Source: Nostoc sp. LPT
GTDB lineage: Bacteria > Cyanobacteriota > Cyanobacteriia > Cyanobacteriales > Nostocaceae
Assembly (NCBI RefSeq): GCF_017115165.1
Contig: NZ_JABXKF010000185.1
Span: forward strand, 1-63,351
DNA length: 63,351 bases
Direction of reading: 5' to 3'
The notes beneath the pieces were generated by a model that was given only the letters and a program-made list of their open reading frames with translations, had not been told where the DNA came from and searched no databases. Below are positions 44,694 to 53,800 of the stretch, in pieces (within the stretch, counting starts at the first letter, position 1; each line of letters begins with the position of its first letter). The translations under genes were made by a program, and so were the position numbers.

Positions 44694-45692
44694 ATGACCT
44701 TACCAACTACTAATCTCGGTAAAACTGGATTGACCGTTTCGCGCCTCTGTCTCGGCACCATGACCTTTGGATTGCAAACCGATGAAGAAACTTCCAGGCA
44801 CATCCTCGACACTGCTGCTGATGGCGGAATTAACTTTTTGGATACAGCCGACGTTTATCCCCTTGGCGGCGGGCTTGCTACTGCTGGACGCACCGAAGAA
44901 ATCGTTGGGCGCTGGCTGAAAGGCAAACGCGAACATTTTATCTTAGCTACCAAGTGCGTCGGCCGAGTTGGCCCTGCACCTTGGGATCAAGGGGCTTCGC
45001 GGAAACATATTTTGGATGCGATCGATGCTTCCCTGCGGCGGCTGGGAACCGATTACATCGACCTGTATCAGTTGCACTCCGACGATGCCTCCACTCCCCT
45101 CGATGAAACTCTGGAAGCATTGGATACAGTGGTTCGTGCTGGCAAGGCGCGCTACATCGGGGTTTCCAACTTCTTAGCTTACCGACTTGCCCGCGCCTTG
45201 GGTCGTGCCCAGACGCGCAATTTAACCAGGTTCATCTCTATTCAACCCCGCTACAACCTATTATTCCGCGAAATTGAGCGAGAACTGTTGCCTCTGGCAA
45301 AAGAAGAGGGACTGGGTGTAATTTCCTACAATCCCTTGGCGGGCGGTTTGCTGACTGGCAAACACATTCTTGCTCAAGGCCCCACTTCAGGTACGCGTTT
45401 TACGCTAGGTGCTGCCGCAGAACGTTATCAAGATCGTTACTGGCACGATCGCGAGTTTAATACTGTCGAAGCTTTACGTACAGTAGCGGATCTCGCCGGA
45501 TTTTCCCTCACCACCCTAGCGGTGGCTTGGGTTTTATCTAATCCTATTATCACTGCCCCCATTATTGGCGCTAGCCGTCCAGAACAACTTACTGACAACC
45601 TCAAGGCACTAGAACTAAAACTTGACGACAATTTGAAACAAAAGTTAGACGACCTAACCGCCGAATACCGAAGAGGAGATTCTCTTCGTTAG
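44694..45692 (+). CDS. Aldo/keto reductase
   Basis: A 332-residue TIM-barrel NADPH-dependent oxidoreductase. Catalytic residues are visible: Asp and Tyr in FLDTADVYPLGG, Lys in ILATKC and His in LYQLHSDD. The C-terminal GASRPEQLTDNLKAL part binds the cofactor phosphate. It belongs to the potassium-channel-beta-subunit-like / YajO group of aldo/keto reductases, which reduce aldehydes or ketones of small molecules. It lies at the end of the monooxygenase cluster, with a repeat element between it and the SGNH hydrolase gene. Confidence 0.9.
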   Translation: MTLPTTNLGKTGLTVSRLCLGTMTFGLQTDEETSRHILDTAADGGINFLDTADVYPLGGGLATAGRTEEIVGRWLKGKREHFILATKCVGRVGPAPWDQGASRKHILDAIDASLRRLGTDYIDLYQLHSDDASTPLDETLEALDTVVRAGKARYIGVSNFLAYRLARALGRAQTRNLTRFISIQPRYNLLFREIERELLPLAKEEGLGVISYNPLAGGLLTGKHILAQGPTSGTRFTLGAAAERYQDRYWHDREFNTVEALRTVADLAGFSLTTLAVAWVLSNPIITAPIIGASRPEQLTDNLKALELKLDDNLKQKLDDLTAEYRRGDSLR

Positions 45693-45729
45693 TTTCTATT
45701 TATAAAAAATGATTTTCATAATTACGAAT

Positions 45730-45768
45730 TACGTTAGCGCAGCACTAGCGATGTAGGAGCGTCATTAC
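45730..45768. repeat. GTTAGCG-type repeat
   Basis: GTTAGCGCAGCACTAGCGATGTAGGAGCGTC, the third copy of the dispersed family also seen at 25299 and 44594. Confidence 0.6.
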
Positions 45769-45803
45769 GCATTGGTATTAGACGTTTGCAAACCGGAACT
45801 TTC

Positions 45804-45914
45804 ATGACAAAAAAGACTAGACAATCCAAATCCTTTCAACGTGCTGCTGATGCACCAGATTTGCCATCAACTCCATTCAGGTTCATTTGCTATTTCGTTA
45901 ACCAGTTTCGCTAG
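45804..45914 (+). other. Original 5' end of the ABC exporter gene, closed by an in-frame amber codon
   Basis: An ATG at 45804 opens a 36-codon frame (MTKKTRQSKSFQRAADAP and so on to FVNQFR) that ends in TAG at 45912-45914. It is in the same frame as the exporter that continues from 45915. Without the TAG, the protein would run on into WYVLAVILEI, the expected first membrane helix. A single C to T change of CAG would explain it. It may be a disabling mutation, a readthrough site or a sequence error. Confidence 0.6.
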
Positions 45915-45920
45915 TGGTAT

Positions 45921-47684
45921 GTGCTAGCAGTTATCTTGGAGATTATACACGCAACCTGTGGCATTATGTTGCCTTATGCCATTGGCGAGATCGTTCGGGG
46001 TGTAACGCGATCGACGGGCGACAGCAAACCCATTTTTGATGCGATGAGGCAGCCTCTGATGCTGTTCATCGGCTTGAGTGTGGGTGAAGTAGTATTTGGG
46101 CGCTCGGCTGGACTCTTGCAGACGATTCTCCATCCGATTCATCGACAGCACATTGTGCGATCGCTATATGCCTACTTACAACACCATTCGCATCGCTACT
46201 TAAGCAGCAGTTTTTCTGGGGCATTAGCACATCGAATTAGCGAAACTTCTCTGGGTGTTACCCAGACGATGCAAATGATGATTACTGAATTTATGCCAGT
46301 AATTGTTGTGTATGCCGTTGCCACAACGATACTGTATCGCGCCTATCCTCCGCTAGCTGCACTCGTGGGGATATGGGCAGTTCTCTTTATCAGTATTTCG
46401 TTCTGGCTGGCAACTCGCTGCCGAATTTACTCCCGGAAAGCCGCAGCCGCCAGAAGTGAGACAACTGGTATCATCGTAGATGCGGTAACAAATCTCACCA
46501 GTAGCCGATTGTTTGCCCGCTTCGGTTTTGAACGACGCTATTTGAATGAGCAATTAAGGCGCGAAATCAAAGAGGTAAGAAAGTCCAACTGGTACTCGGA
46601 GCGAATTCGCTGGTTTCAGTTCATCTCAGCAGCCATTCTGAAAATCAGCACCCTGTATTACTCGCTCTCTCTCTGGAGTCAAGGAAAGATCGCTACTGCT
46701 GACTTCGTTGTAGCAACCAGTCTATCGCTGTTGATTATTAGTGAAGCCCGCACTTTGAGCCGCCGCTTTCTGGAATTTTTTGAACATGTCGGTAATGTCG
46801 CCAATGGTGTCTTTATCATCATTCAACCGCACGAGTTGGTTGATCGCGAGAAGGCGATCGCCCACTCAATCACTCAAGGTAAGATTGAGTTTCGACGGGT
46901 AAATTTCAACTACACAGAAGAGAAGAAAGTTTTCAACAACCTTTGTGTCACCATCCAACCGGGACAGCGTATCGGATTGGTGGGCTTGTCCGGCTCTGGA
47001 AAATCCACCTTTGTCAATCTGATTCTGCGTTTGTTTGACCCACAATCTGGACAGATTATCATTGATGGGGTCGATATTCGAGACATGACTCAGGATGCCT
47101 TACACGCTCAGATCAGTTTGATTCCTCAAGATCCGTCTCTGTTTCATCGCACTTTGCTGGAAAATATTCGTTACGGACGCCTAGATGCAACCGATCAGGA
47201 AGTAATAGAGGCTTCACGAAAGGCTCATGCTCACGATTTCATCGTCCAAAGTAAGGATGGTTACAATTCTCTGGTGGGCGAACGTGGTGTCAAGTTGTCT
47301 GGAGGACAGAGACAGCGCATTGTGATTGCGCGGGTAATCCTCAAAGATGCGCCGATTCTGATTTTAGATGAAGCCACCTCCAGTCTCGATTCAATCACCG
47401 AAAAAGCGATCCAGGATACCCTCGACTTAGCAATGAATGGGAAAACGGTGATCGTGGTAGCTCATCGATTATCTACCATCGTTCATCTAGATCGGATTCT
47501 GGTGTTCGACAAAGGTCGGATTATCGAAGATGGTTCCCACGCCAACCTGCTGGCACTCGGCGGCGCTTACTACAGATTATGGAAAATGCAAGCAGGTGGA
47601 TTTCTACCGGAAAATCTTGACGAGGAACGCATACGCGAGGTTCGTACTGGCACAGATAGCGTCGAAGAGGGAATGATCGCTTGA
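45921..47684 (+). CDS. ABC exporter, fused permease and ATPase (MsbA/multidrug type), 5' end interrupted
   Basis: About 587 residues in the open frame, starting at a GTG without a ribosome-binding site. The natural start is probably the ATG at 45804, cut off by an in-frame TAG. The N-terminal half (to about residue 300) is a six-helix transmembrane domain. The ATPase follows with Walker A GLSGSGKST, signature LSGGQRQRI, Walker B ILILDEATS and switch AHRLST. Half-size exporters of this type move lipids, drugs or peptides as homodimers. With the amber codon it may be a pseudogene or be expressed poorly. It follows the monooxygenase cluster and might export one of its products. Confidence 0.8.
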   Translation: MLAVILEIIHATCGIMLPYAIGEIVRGVTRSTGDSKPIFDAMRQPLMLFIGLSVGEVVFGRSAGLLQTILHPIHRQHIVRSLYAYLQHHSHRYLSSSFSGALAHRISETSLGVTQTMQMMITEFMPVIVVYAVATTILYRAYPPLAALVGIWAVLFISISFWLATRCRIYSRKAAAARSETTGIIVDAVTNLTSSRLFARFGFERRYLNEQLRREIKEVRKSNWYSERIRWFQFISAAILKISTLYYSLSLWSQGKIATADFVVATSLSLLIISEARTLSRRFLEFFEHVGNVANGVFIIIQPHELVDREKAIAHSITQGKIEFRRVNFNYTEEKKVFNNLCVTIQPGQRIGLVGLSGSGKSTFVNLILRLFDPQSGQIIIDGVDIRDMTQDALHAQISLIPQDPSLFHRTLLENIRYGRLDATDQEVIEASRKAHAHDFIVQSKDGYNSLVGERGVKLSGGQRQRIVIARVILKDAPILILDEATSSLDSITEKAIQDTLDLAMNGKTVIVVAHRLSTIVHLDRILVFDKGRIIEDGSHANLLALGGAYYRLWKMQAGGFLPENLDEERIREVRTGTDSVEEGMIA

Positions 47685-47886
47685 CATTTGCCGCTACTTG
47701 AGGTTTATTTGCAAATTCAATTCAAGAAAATACAGATGCGATCGCTTCCTTAAGAGGAGCAACGTAAAAAAGTGAGATTATAGTTAATGCAACTTGACCA
47801 AGAATTATTTCATCAAATTTATTACCGATTTTATCAGCAACTTGTCTGTGAGATACCATAAAGCTAGATTCTTAAGGAGTACAAAT

Positions 47887-48261
47887 ATGACTCCAGCATC
47901 AAATGGGCAAGTTTCAATTATTCGTACCGAGCGTGGGCTAACAATTTCAGGCACACGCATCACTTTGTATGACGTGATGGACTATGTGACAGAGCAGTAC
48001 CCACCCAAGTTTATCCGTGCGATGCTCAACCTCACAGATGAACAAGTGCATTGTGCGCTATCTTACATTGATGCACATCGTGCCGAAATTGAAGCAGAGT
48101 ATCAATTCGTTCTTAAGGAAACTGAGGAACTGCGGCAATATTACGAGGAGCAAAATCGCGAGCTGATTGCTCGCATTGCTGCAAAACCTCCAAGACCAGG
48201 TACAGAAGCAATTCGAGCAAAGCTTCGAGCAGAACGAACCAAGCTTGAATCACAAGGATGA
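47887..48261 (+). CDS. DUF433 antitoxin-like protein
   Basis: About 124 residues from the ATG at 47887, which has AAGGAG 8 bases upstream; the longer frame from 47794 lacks one. It begins VSIIRTERGLTISGTRITLYDVMDYV, the DUF433 domain, a helix-turn-helix-like fold that pairs with PIN-like toxins. The C-terminal half is a charged helix (about 75-124). Its stop overlaps the start of the next gene by four bases (ATGA), typical for toxin-antitoxin operons. It probably represses its own promoter and neutralises the partner. Confidence 0.82.
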   Translation: MTPASNGQVSIIRTERGLTISGTRITLYDVMDYVTEQYPPKFIRAMLNLTDEQVHCALSYIDAHRAEIEAEYQFVLKETEELRQYYEEQNRELIARIAAKPPRPGTEAIRAKLRAERTKLESQG

Positions 48262-48653
48262 ACCTTCTGATTGATCATAATTTACGAGGACATTCTATTG
48301 TCTTAGCAGGTAGCCTTGCAGCAAGCGGCTGGCTTGACTTAATTGCTATTCGTTTTGTCTTATTTGAAGAAGTTGGGTTAGAGCTCAATAGTGACGATCG
48401 CGTTGTTTGGCGCTGTGCTCAAGCTAACAAGATGATTTTACTAACTGCTAACCGAAGCATGAAAGGAAAAAACTCGTTGGAACAAGTGATGCGCGAGGAG
48501 AATACCCCGACATCGCTTCCTGTTATTACGATAGGAAATATTGATCGGTTGCTTGCTGAACCAGAGTATCGGAATCGCTGCGTTAATCACCTGGTTAATA
48601 TTATAGTTGACATTGAAGACTATCGAGGCGCAAGGCGAATTTTCATTCCGTGA
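48258..48653 (+). CDS. DUF5615-like PIN-domain putative toxin
   Basis: A 131-residue protein that begins MNLLIDHNLRG, with the first acidic residue (Asp6) of a PIN-like active site, and has MILLTANRS in the middle, where DUF5615 proteins usually show T-x-D. Here that Asp is replaced by Asn, so activity is uncertain. It overlaps the DUF433 gene by four bases. DUF433-DUF5615 pairs are widespread in cyanobacteria and are predicted toxin-antitoxin systems, the toxin being a putative ribonuclease. Some databases mislabel such proteins as acyl-carrier-protein malonyltransferases. Confidence 0.7.
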   Translation: MNLLIDHNLRGHSIVLAGSLAASGWLDLIAIRFVLFEEVGLELNSDDRVVWRCAQANKMILLTANRSMKGKNSLEQVMREENTPTSLPVITIGNIDRLLAEPEYRNRCVNHLVNIIVDIEDYRGARRIFIP

Positions 48654-48884
48654 TGCGGTTGAGATCAAGTAATTGTATGATGACTTCAGGAATTGCAAAA
48701 TCAAGTATTGTAGTCACCAATAGGCGATGGCATCTTCTCAAGAGTGTGATCGCATCAATGCTTCTGACAAAAAGGGGCTATAATGCTTTATTTGTCGTCA
48801 TCAAGAAAAAGATTATATGAAAACTTTCCGTATAATAAATAGTTAGGCGTATATTGACCCAAGTAAAACCAACAAAGAAATATT

Positions 48885-49652
48885 ATGAAAAATAAACCTT
48901 CAGCGCTTTTTGGCTTTTTAGTCTCTGGAGGCGGGATAATTCCATACTCAGAAGAAACAATAAGTTTTTTAGCTTCAGGTTACAAATGCCCCAATTGTAG
49001 TCATCGAATATTAGATCGAATATTAGGAGGTTGGTCGGGGTTAAACTCATACTCGACAGATGGGAAGAAACTAAACTACTGGCGAGTGGCACCCTTATTC
49101 CCTGACTTGGTAGAATGTCCAAAGTGCTATTACCGTTGGAAGTTCCTTCGTGATTCTCAAACCATTACTAACGACAGTAGTTCAGTTGAGAATCCGCAAT
49201 CACAGCAGATTAATTCTATAAAAACAGATCAACCAAACTTCACGATACACTTAGAGCAAGAATCTGAAAGAAACCGGACAAGCAGTGAGACCGTATTTGT
49301 ACCTCCTGGTGTCAAAATAACAGTGAAACGTTCGCGTACTGTTGAGCATACAGTGGATATTTCTTGGGGTGAGTTAAAGGGTAGAAGCCTCGATTTAGGG
49401 CTTAAAGACATTTTCGGCATATCGATTAAGGGTGAAATAGAAAAAAAAAGAGGACGCAGCTATAAAGAATCTCAGACGAGCGAATACGAAGTTGAGTTAA
49501 ATGGTGAAAAGGTAAGTCAATATAACTTAGTCTGGACAGATATCTGGTGCAAAGGTTTCATTGAACTCACTAGAAATAATACGATTCAAATGTTCCCCTT
49601 TCGTTTCCGGGATAGTTCAGAATTGGAAGTCATACCAGTAGAAAAAAATTGA
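48885..49652 (+). CDS. Hypothetical zinc-ribbon protein
   Basis: A 255-residue protein I do not recognise. Its N-terminal part has a CPNC (about 35-38) and a CPKC (about 77-80), likely one zinc site of two knuckles held 40 residues apart. A polar linker follows. The C-terminal half (about 135-255) is a beta-rich domain with PPGVKITVKRSRTVEHTVDISW, which looks like part of a binding domain. No signal peptide. It lies in the accessory region between the two toxin-antitoxin-like pairs and has its own terminator. Function unknown; the setting hints at defence or plasmid-like cargo. Confidence 0.6.
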   Translation: MKNKPSALFGFLVSGGGIIPYSEETISFLASGYKCPNCSHRILDRILGGWSGLNSYSTDGKKLNYWRVAPLFPDLVECPKCYYRWKFLRDSQTITNDSSSVENPQSQQINSIKTDQPNFTIHLEQESERNRTSSETVFVPPGVKITVKRSRTVEHTVDISWGELKGRSLDLGLKDIFGISIKGEIEKKRGRSYKESQTSEYEVELNGEKVSQYNLVWTDIWCKGFIELTRNNTIQMFPFRFRDSSELEVIPVEKN

Positions 49653-49694
49653 TCTGCAAAACAGCTTAACAACCCTGTTGGAGCGAATTGTAGG

Positions 49695-49721
49695 GAGAGA
49701 GTTGGGTCTCTCTCTTCTTTT
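49695..49721 (+). terminator. Intrinsic terminator after the zinc-ribbon gene
   Basis: GAGAGAG (49695-49701) pairs with CTCTCTC (49708-49714), six-base loop, followed by TTCTTTT. Confidence 0.7.
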
Positions 49722-49765
49722 AGGAACGGAACTTTGAATTTTCCCCCTTTCCAATGCAATAAGGG

Positions 49766-49996
49766 GTTTTATTCCTCAATCAACTCAAAATTCACCCGTT
49801 CGTAAATATCACGCAAGGCAATTTGAAAATCGATAGAATCTAAAACTAAAACTGCCTCTTCACCTTCATATTCCTTAAAAATCCACTGTCCTTCTGCTTG
49901 CTTGGCAAATTGTTCCACAGCAAAAGTATACTGGTCAATCATAATATATTCTTGAAAACCAGGAATTGAACGATAATATTTAAACTTATCTGTTTT
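49766..49996 (-). pseudogene. Relic of a Uma2-family gene (3' end only)
   Basis: These 231 bp align without gaps to 56030-56260, the 3' third of the intact Uma2 gene, with eight differences by hand count (about 96.5 percent identity), five of them synonymous. It has no start and no N-terminal part with the nuclease motifs. It is in the same orientation as the intact copy, 6.3 kb away. The similarity stops abruptly at both ends. The changes suggest that it derives from a once-coding paralog. It cannot make a working nuclease. Confidence 0.8.
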
Positions 49997-50107
49997 CAGT
50001 TATAGCAGGGGACTGGGTTAAAAGTGAAGTATAAAAGCTAGTTGCTTCTATCATCTCCAGTGATCGCGGCATAATAAAAACTAAACCTTAAAATTCTGAA
50101 GTAGGCA

Positions 50108-50386
50108 ATGGATACTACCGATAATTCTCCGATGGATGATGGGTCATCAGCAGATTTGATTTCTGTCGCAGAGTTACAGCAACAGCTTAATGACTTACTC
50201 CAGCAACTATCTCCAGAACGATTACAGGTGCTGACTGATTTTGCTGCTTATTTGGCAAATGCTGAAAGCGAAGCTGCAACCCAAGAACTTTTGGCAATTC
50301 CTGGATTGTTAGAGCGAGTTAAGCACTCATCAGTAACGCCTAAAGCCCAATACACCGCCTGGAGAACTCTTCGCTCTGATGTATGA
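50108..50386 (+). CDS. Putative antitoxin
   Basis: A 92-residue protein that overlaps the next gene by eight bases. The centre LQQQLNDLLQQLSPERLQVLTDFAAYLANAESEAATQELL is a helical pattern common to antitoxins partnered with RelE/ParE-type toxins in cyanobacteria. The N-terminus is disordered and acidic. It has no clear DNA-binding motif. I call it an antitoxin from its size, its order and overlap before a RelE-like gene, and the pattern of its helix. Moderate confidence. Confidence 0.7.
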   Translation: MDTTDNSPMDDGSSADLISVAELQQQLNDLLQQLSPERLQVLTDFAAYLANAESEAATQELLAIPGLLERVKHSSVTPKAQYTAWRTLRSDV

Positions 50387-50642
50387 AGTTATTCTTCATC
50401 CCGATGTTCAAGAAGTTTATGTCAATGCTGACAAAGCTTTTGCTAAGAAAATTGCCCGATGTTTGCAGCAGCTAGAACAAACTCCTCGATCGCACCCCAA
50501 CATTAAAGCCCTGAAGGGAGATTATACAGGCTACTATCGCTACAGAATTGGGGATTACAGAGTCATTTATTTTATAGACGATGAAGTTGTGCAGGTACTT
50601 GTTATGGCGCTCGCTCATCGCAGTGAGGTATATGAATCATAA
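50379..50642 (+). CDS. RelE/ParE-family toxin
   Basis: An 87-residue protein with the compact RelE/ParE fold pattern: MYEVILHPDVQEVYVN, a helical stretch with KKIARCLQQLEQTPRSHPNIKALKGDY, then YYRYRIGDYRVIYFI, the beta-sheet with the Arg/Tyr residues usual for RelE-type mRNA cleavage at the ribosome. The C-terminus VLVMALAHRSEVYE is typical. It overlaps the antitoxin gene by eight bases, so the two are translationally coupled. The pair is a type II toxin-antitoxin module at the left of the NACHT gene. Confidence 0.85.
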   Translation: MYEVILHPDVQEVYVNADKAFAKKIARCLQQLEQTPRSHPNIKALKGDYTGYYRYRIGDYRVIYFIDDEVVQVLVMALAHRSEVYES

Positions 50643-50868
50643 AGGTGATCGCTTAATCAATTCATCGCGGCGATCAAAAGAGCGATCGCATTCCCATTCT
50701 GTTCACAATATCTGTTTTATTAGGGGCGATCGCATACCCTGGATTGCGGAAATATCGGACGCGATAGATTTACGAGACGCTTACAAGATGCGATGAATCG
50801 CGTCTTTACAAGGGATTGCTGCTTTCACATTTCGCTTATGTTTTGGCTGGAAAAAGTATTTTTCTTTC

Positions 50869-53800
50869 CTACTTTCCATCTTTCACTTTCTCTTGTTGAT
50901 GCCAAGCTTGATAAAAAGCTGGGTAGGGCATACTTTGGGCGCACTTCCAGATAACTTTGTAGCAAATATCAAATTGCTCAAAGTCATTTTTGTAAATTTC
51001 TGGTGATAAGTAATCCTTCAATACGGTGACAACACTCGGCATCTGTTCCTCTAACATAATTTTCCCTAAGCTTTCTGCTACTAGCCTTCGGGTAGAATCA
51101 TCCAGTTGTGGATTGCCGATTAACTCCACCAAAGCAGCGATCGCTTTTTGGTTGCCAGAGCCAATTTCCCTTAAGCTTTGTGCCGCATGCATTCGGGCAA
51201 AATAATCCAGTTGTGGTTTCTCGATTAACTCGATTAAGGCAGCGATCGCTTTTTGGTTGCCTGGGTCAATTTTCCCTAATCTATCTGCCGCTAGGCTTCG
51301 GGTATCATCATCCAGTTGTGGTTTGCCGACTAACTCCACCAAAGCATCAATCGCTTTTTGGTCGCCAGAGCCAATTTCCCCTAAGCTATATAACGCTTGC
51401 ATTCGGGTATCATCATCCAGTTGTGGTTTGCCGATAAACTCCACCAAAGCATCAATCGCTTTTTGATTGCCTGGGTCAATTTTCCCTAAGTTTTCTGCCG
51501 CTAGCAATCGGGTATCATCATCCAGTTGTGGTTTACCGATTAACTCCACCAAAGTATCAATCGCTTTTTGGTTGCCTGAGCCAATTGCCCCTAAGCTATA
51601 TGCCACCGCTGCTCTTTGGGTATCATTATCCAGTTGTGGTTTGCTGATTAACTCCACCAAAGTATCAATCGCTTTTTGGTTGCCAGAGCCAATTTCCCTT
51701 AAGCTTTCTACCGCTTGCCTTGCGGTAAACTCATCCAGTTGTGGTTTGGCGATTAACTCCACCAAAGCATCAATTACTTTTTGGTTGCCTGAGCCAATTT
51801 GCCCTAAGCTATATGCCGCTTGCATTCGGGTATGATTATCCAGTTGTGGTTTGCCGATTAATTCCACCAAAGCATCAATCGCTTTTTGGTTGCCAGAGTC
51901 AATTTGCCCTAAGCTATATGCCGCTTGCCTTCGGGTAGAATTATCCAGTTGTGGTTTGGCGATTAACTTCACCAAAGCATCAATTGCTTTTTGGTTGCCA
52001 GAGCCAATTTCCCCTAAGCTTTCTACCGCTTGCTTTTGGGTATCATCATCCAGTTGTGGTTTGCCAATTAACTCAACCAAAGCATCAATTACTTTTTGGT
52101 TGCCAGAGCCAATTTTCCCTAAGCTTTCTACCGCTTGCTTTCGGGTATCATCATCCAGTTGTGGTTTGGCGATTAACTCCACCAAAGCATCAATTGCTTT
52201 TTGGTTGCCAGAGCCAATTTCCCCTAAGCTTTCTACCGCTTGCTTTCGGGTATCATCATCCAGTTGTGGTTTGGCGATTAACTCCACCAAAGCATCAATT
52301 GCTTTTTGGTTGCCAGAGCCAATTTCCCCTAAGCTATATAACGCTTGCATTCGGGTATCATCATCCAGTTGTGGTTTCTCGATTAACTCGATTAAGGCAG
52401 CGATCGCTTTTATGCGATTTGTTTGAGGTAGTGTTGTCATTGCTCCTTCTGCAATTGGTTCGATAAATTTCACCCACTCCTTTTGTTCAACTTCAAACTT
52501 ACCAAAGCCGAATTTAACGATTTCCGCCACAATAGCATCTGCGTTGCAAGAATTTTTCCACTCATCAACCGCAGCAGCAGCAAGAAAATAAGCGCGAAAC
52601 TCGTAAAAGTATTCTGCGCACCCATCATCAAATTCCATCAACGCCTGAATAAACTCTTCCTTCTCCTTACTCCTCACATCCTCACGTCCCAACCACAGCA
52701 AAATCACCTCTTTCCACTGCGGGGCAAAAATGCGATAAATGCCTAGCGCAGGGTTGTCGGGAACATGATTCAGAAACTCGTGCCAATCATCAACTGCCAA
52801 AGCTGCAAAATATTCCTCAAATGTGGGATGGTAGAAAGCGTAAACTTTCTCTTTTGTTGCTGATTCCGCAGCGATTCCAACTTCATTTAGCCATCCCAAC
52901 TTTAACGCTAACCAAAATAAAGAATTTTGCTGTTTTGCATCACCTAATTCCTCACGTACAAACTTATGTCGTAGCCGAAATCGTGACGTTTCTTGGTCGA
53001 TTGCCCGTTTTGCCAAACGTCCCAACGCTGCGTTTAATTCCTCTTGCTGCTGTTCGGTGGTAGGGAAGCGGTTTTCTTTCCACTTGTAAAACTCTTCCAT
53101 AAATTGCTGATAAAGTCCGGCTTTAGTTTCCGGTAAACCTTTGTCGGAACCTTGCCAAGTGCTACACAACAGCGCTAACCGCAAAGGATTTTTAACTAAA
53201 TCTTGGATGCGCTGACGTTCAGCTTTATCTAATTCCTGCCATAATCTTTCCCCTTTGTCTGCATCCTTGTTGTGAAACCAACGCCGAATAAACTCTTGCA
53301 CTTGTTGCGGATATTCAAAATTGAGTAACCGATATGTCTCAAACTTTTCTAAAGCGCCCGCGTTTGCTTCCCAAACATTCACCCGACAAGTCAGCACAAC
53401 CAGCGCATTTTTCACCCATCCCGTTAACTGCTGGGAAATCTCAGTTAATGGTTGGAGTGAAGACATTTCATCTGCTGCATCCAACAACAACCACACACGA
53501 TTATTCTTGAATAAATCTGCAAAAGCGTTTTCTTGTTCTTCTTTTACACGCACTAGTTCTAAAGCATTCTTCAGCCAATCTTGCAACAGATATTCTTCTA
53601 ACTTCTTTCCTTGCAAGTCTGCCAAAGAAATCCAAATTGGTAAACCCAGATTGTTGTCTAATATCCAAAAAGCTATAGTTTGCAACTGAGTAGTTTTTCC
53701 CGCACCCGGTTCCCCAATTAAAGCGATGCGTTGTCCTTGAGTTTTACCAACACCATTACGGATAATTTGCTCTAAAAAAGCCTGATGTTCAAATCGCTGC

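Noticed and set aside
51108..52466. Long plus-strand repeated reading frames
   Set aside because: They are the antisense image of the HEAT-repeat array of the NACHT gene; a 105-bp unit is divisible by three, so shadow frames stay open over many units.
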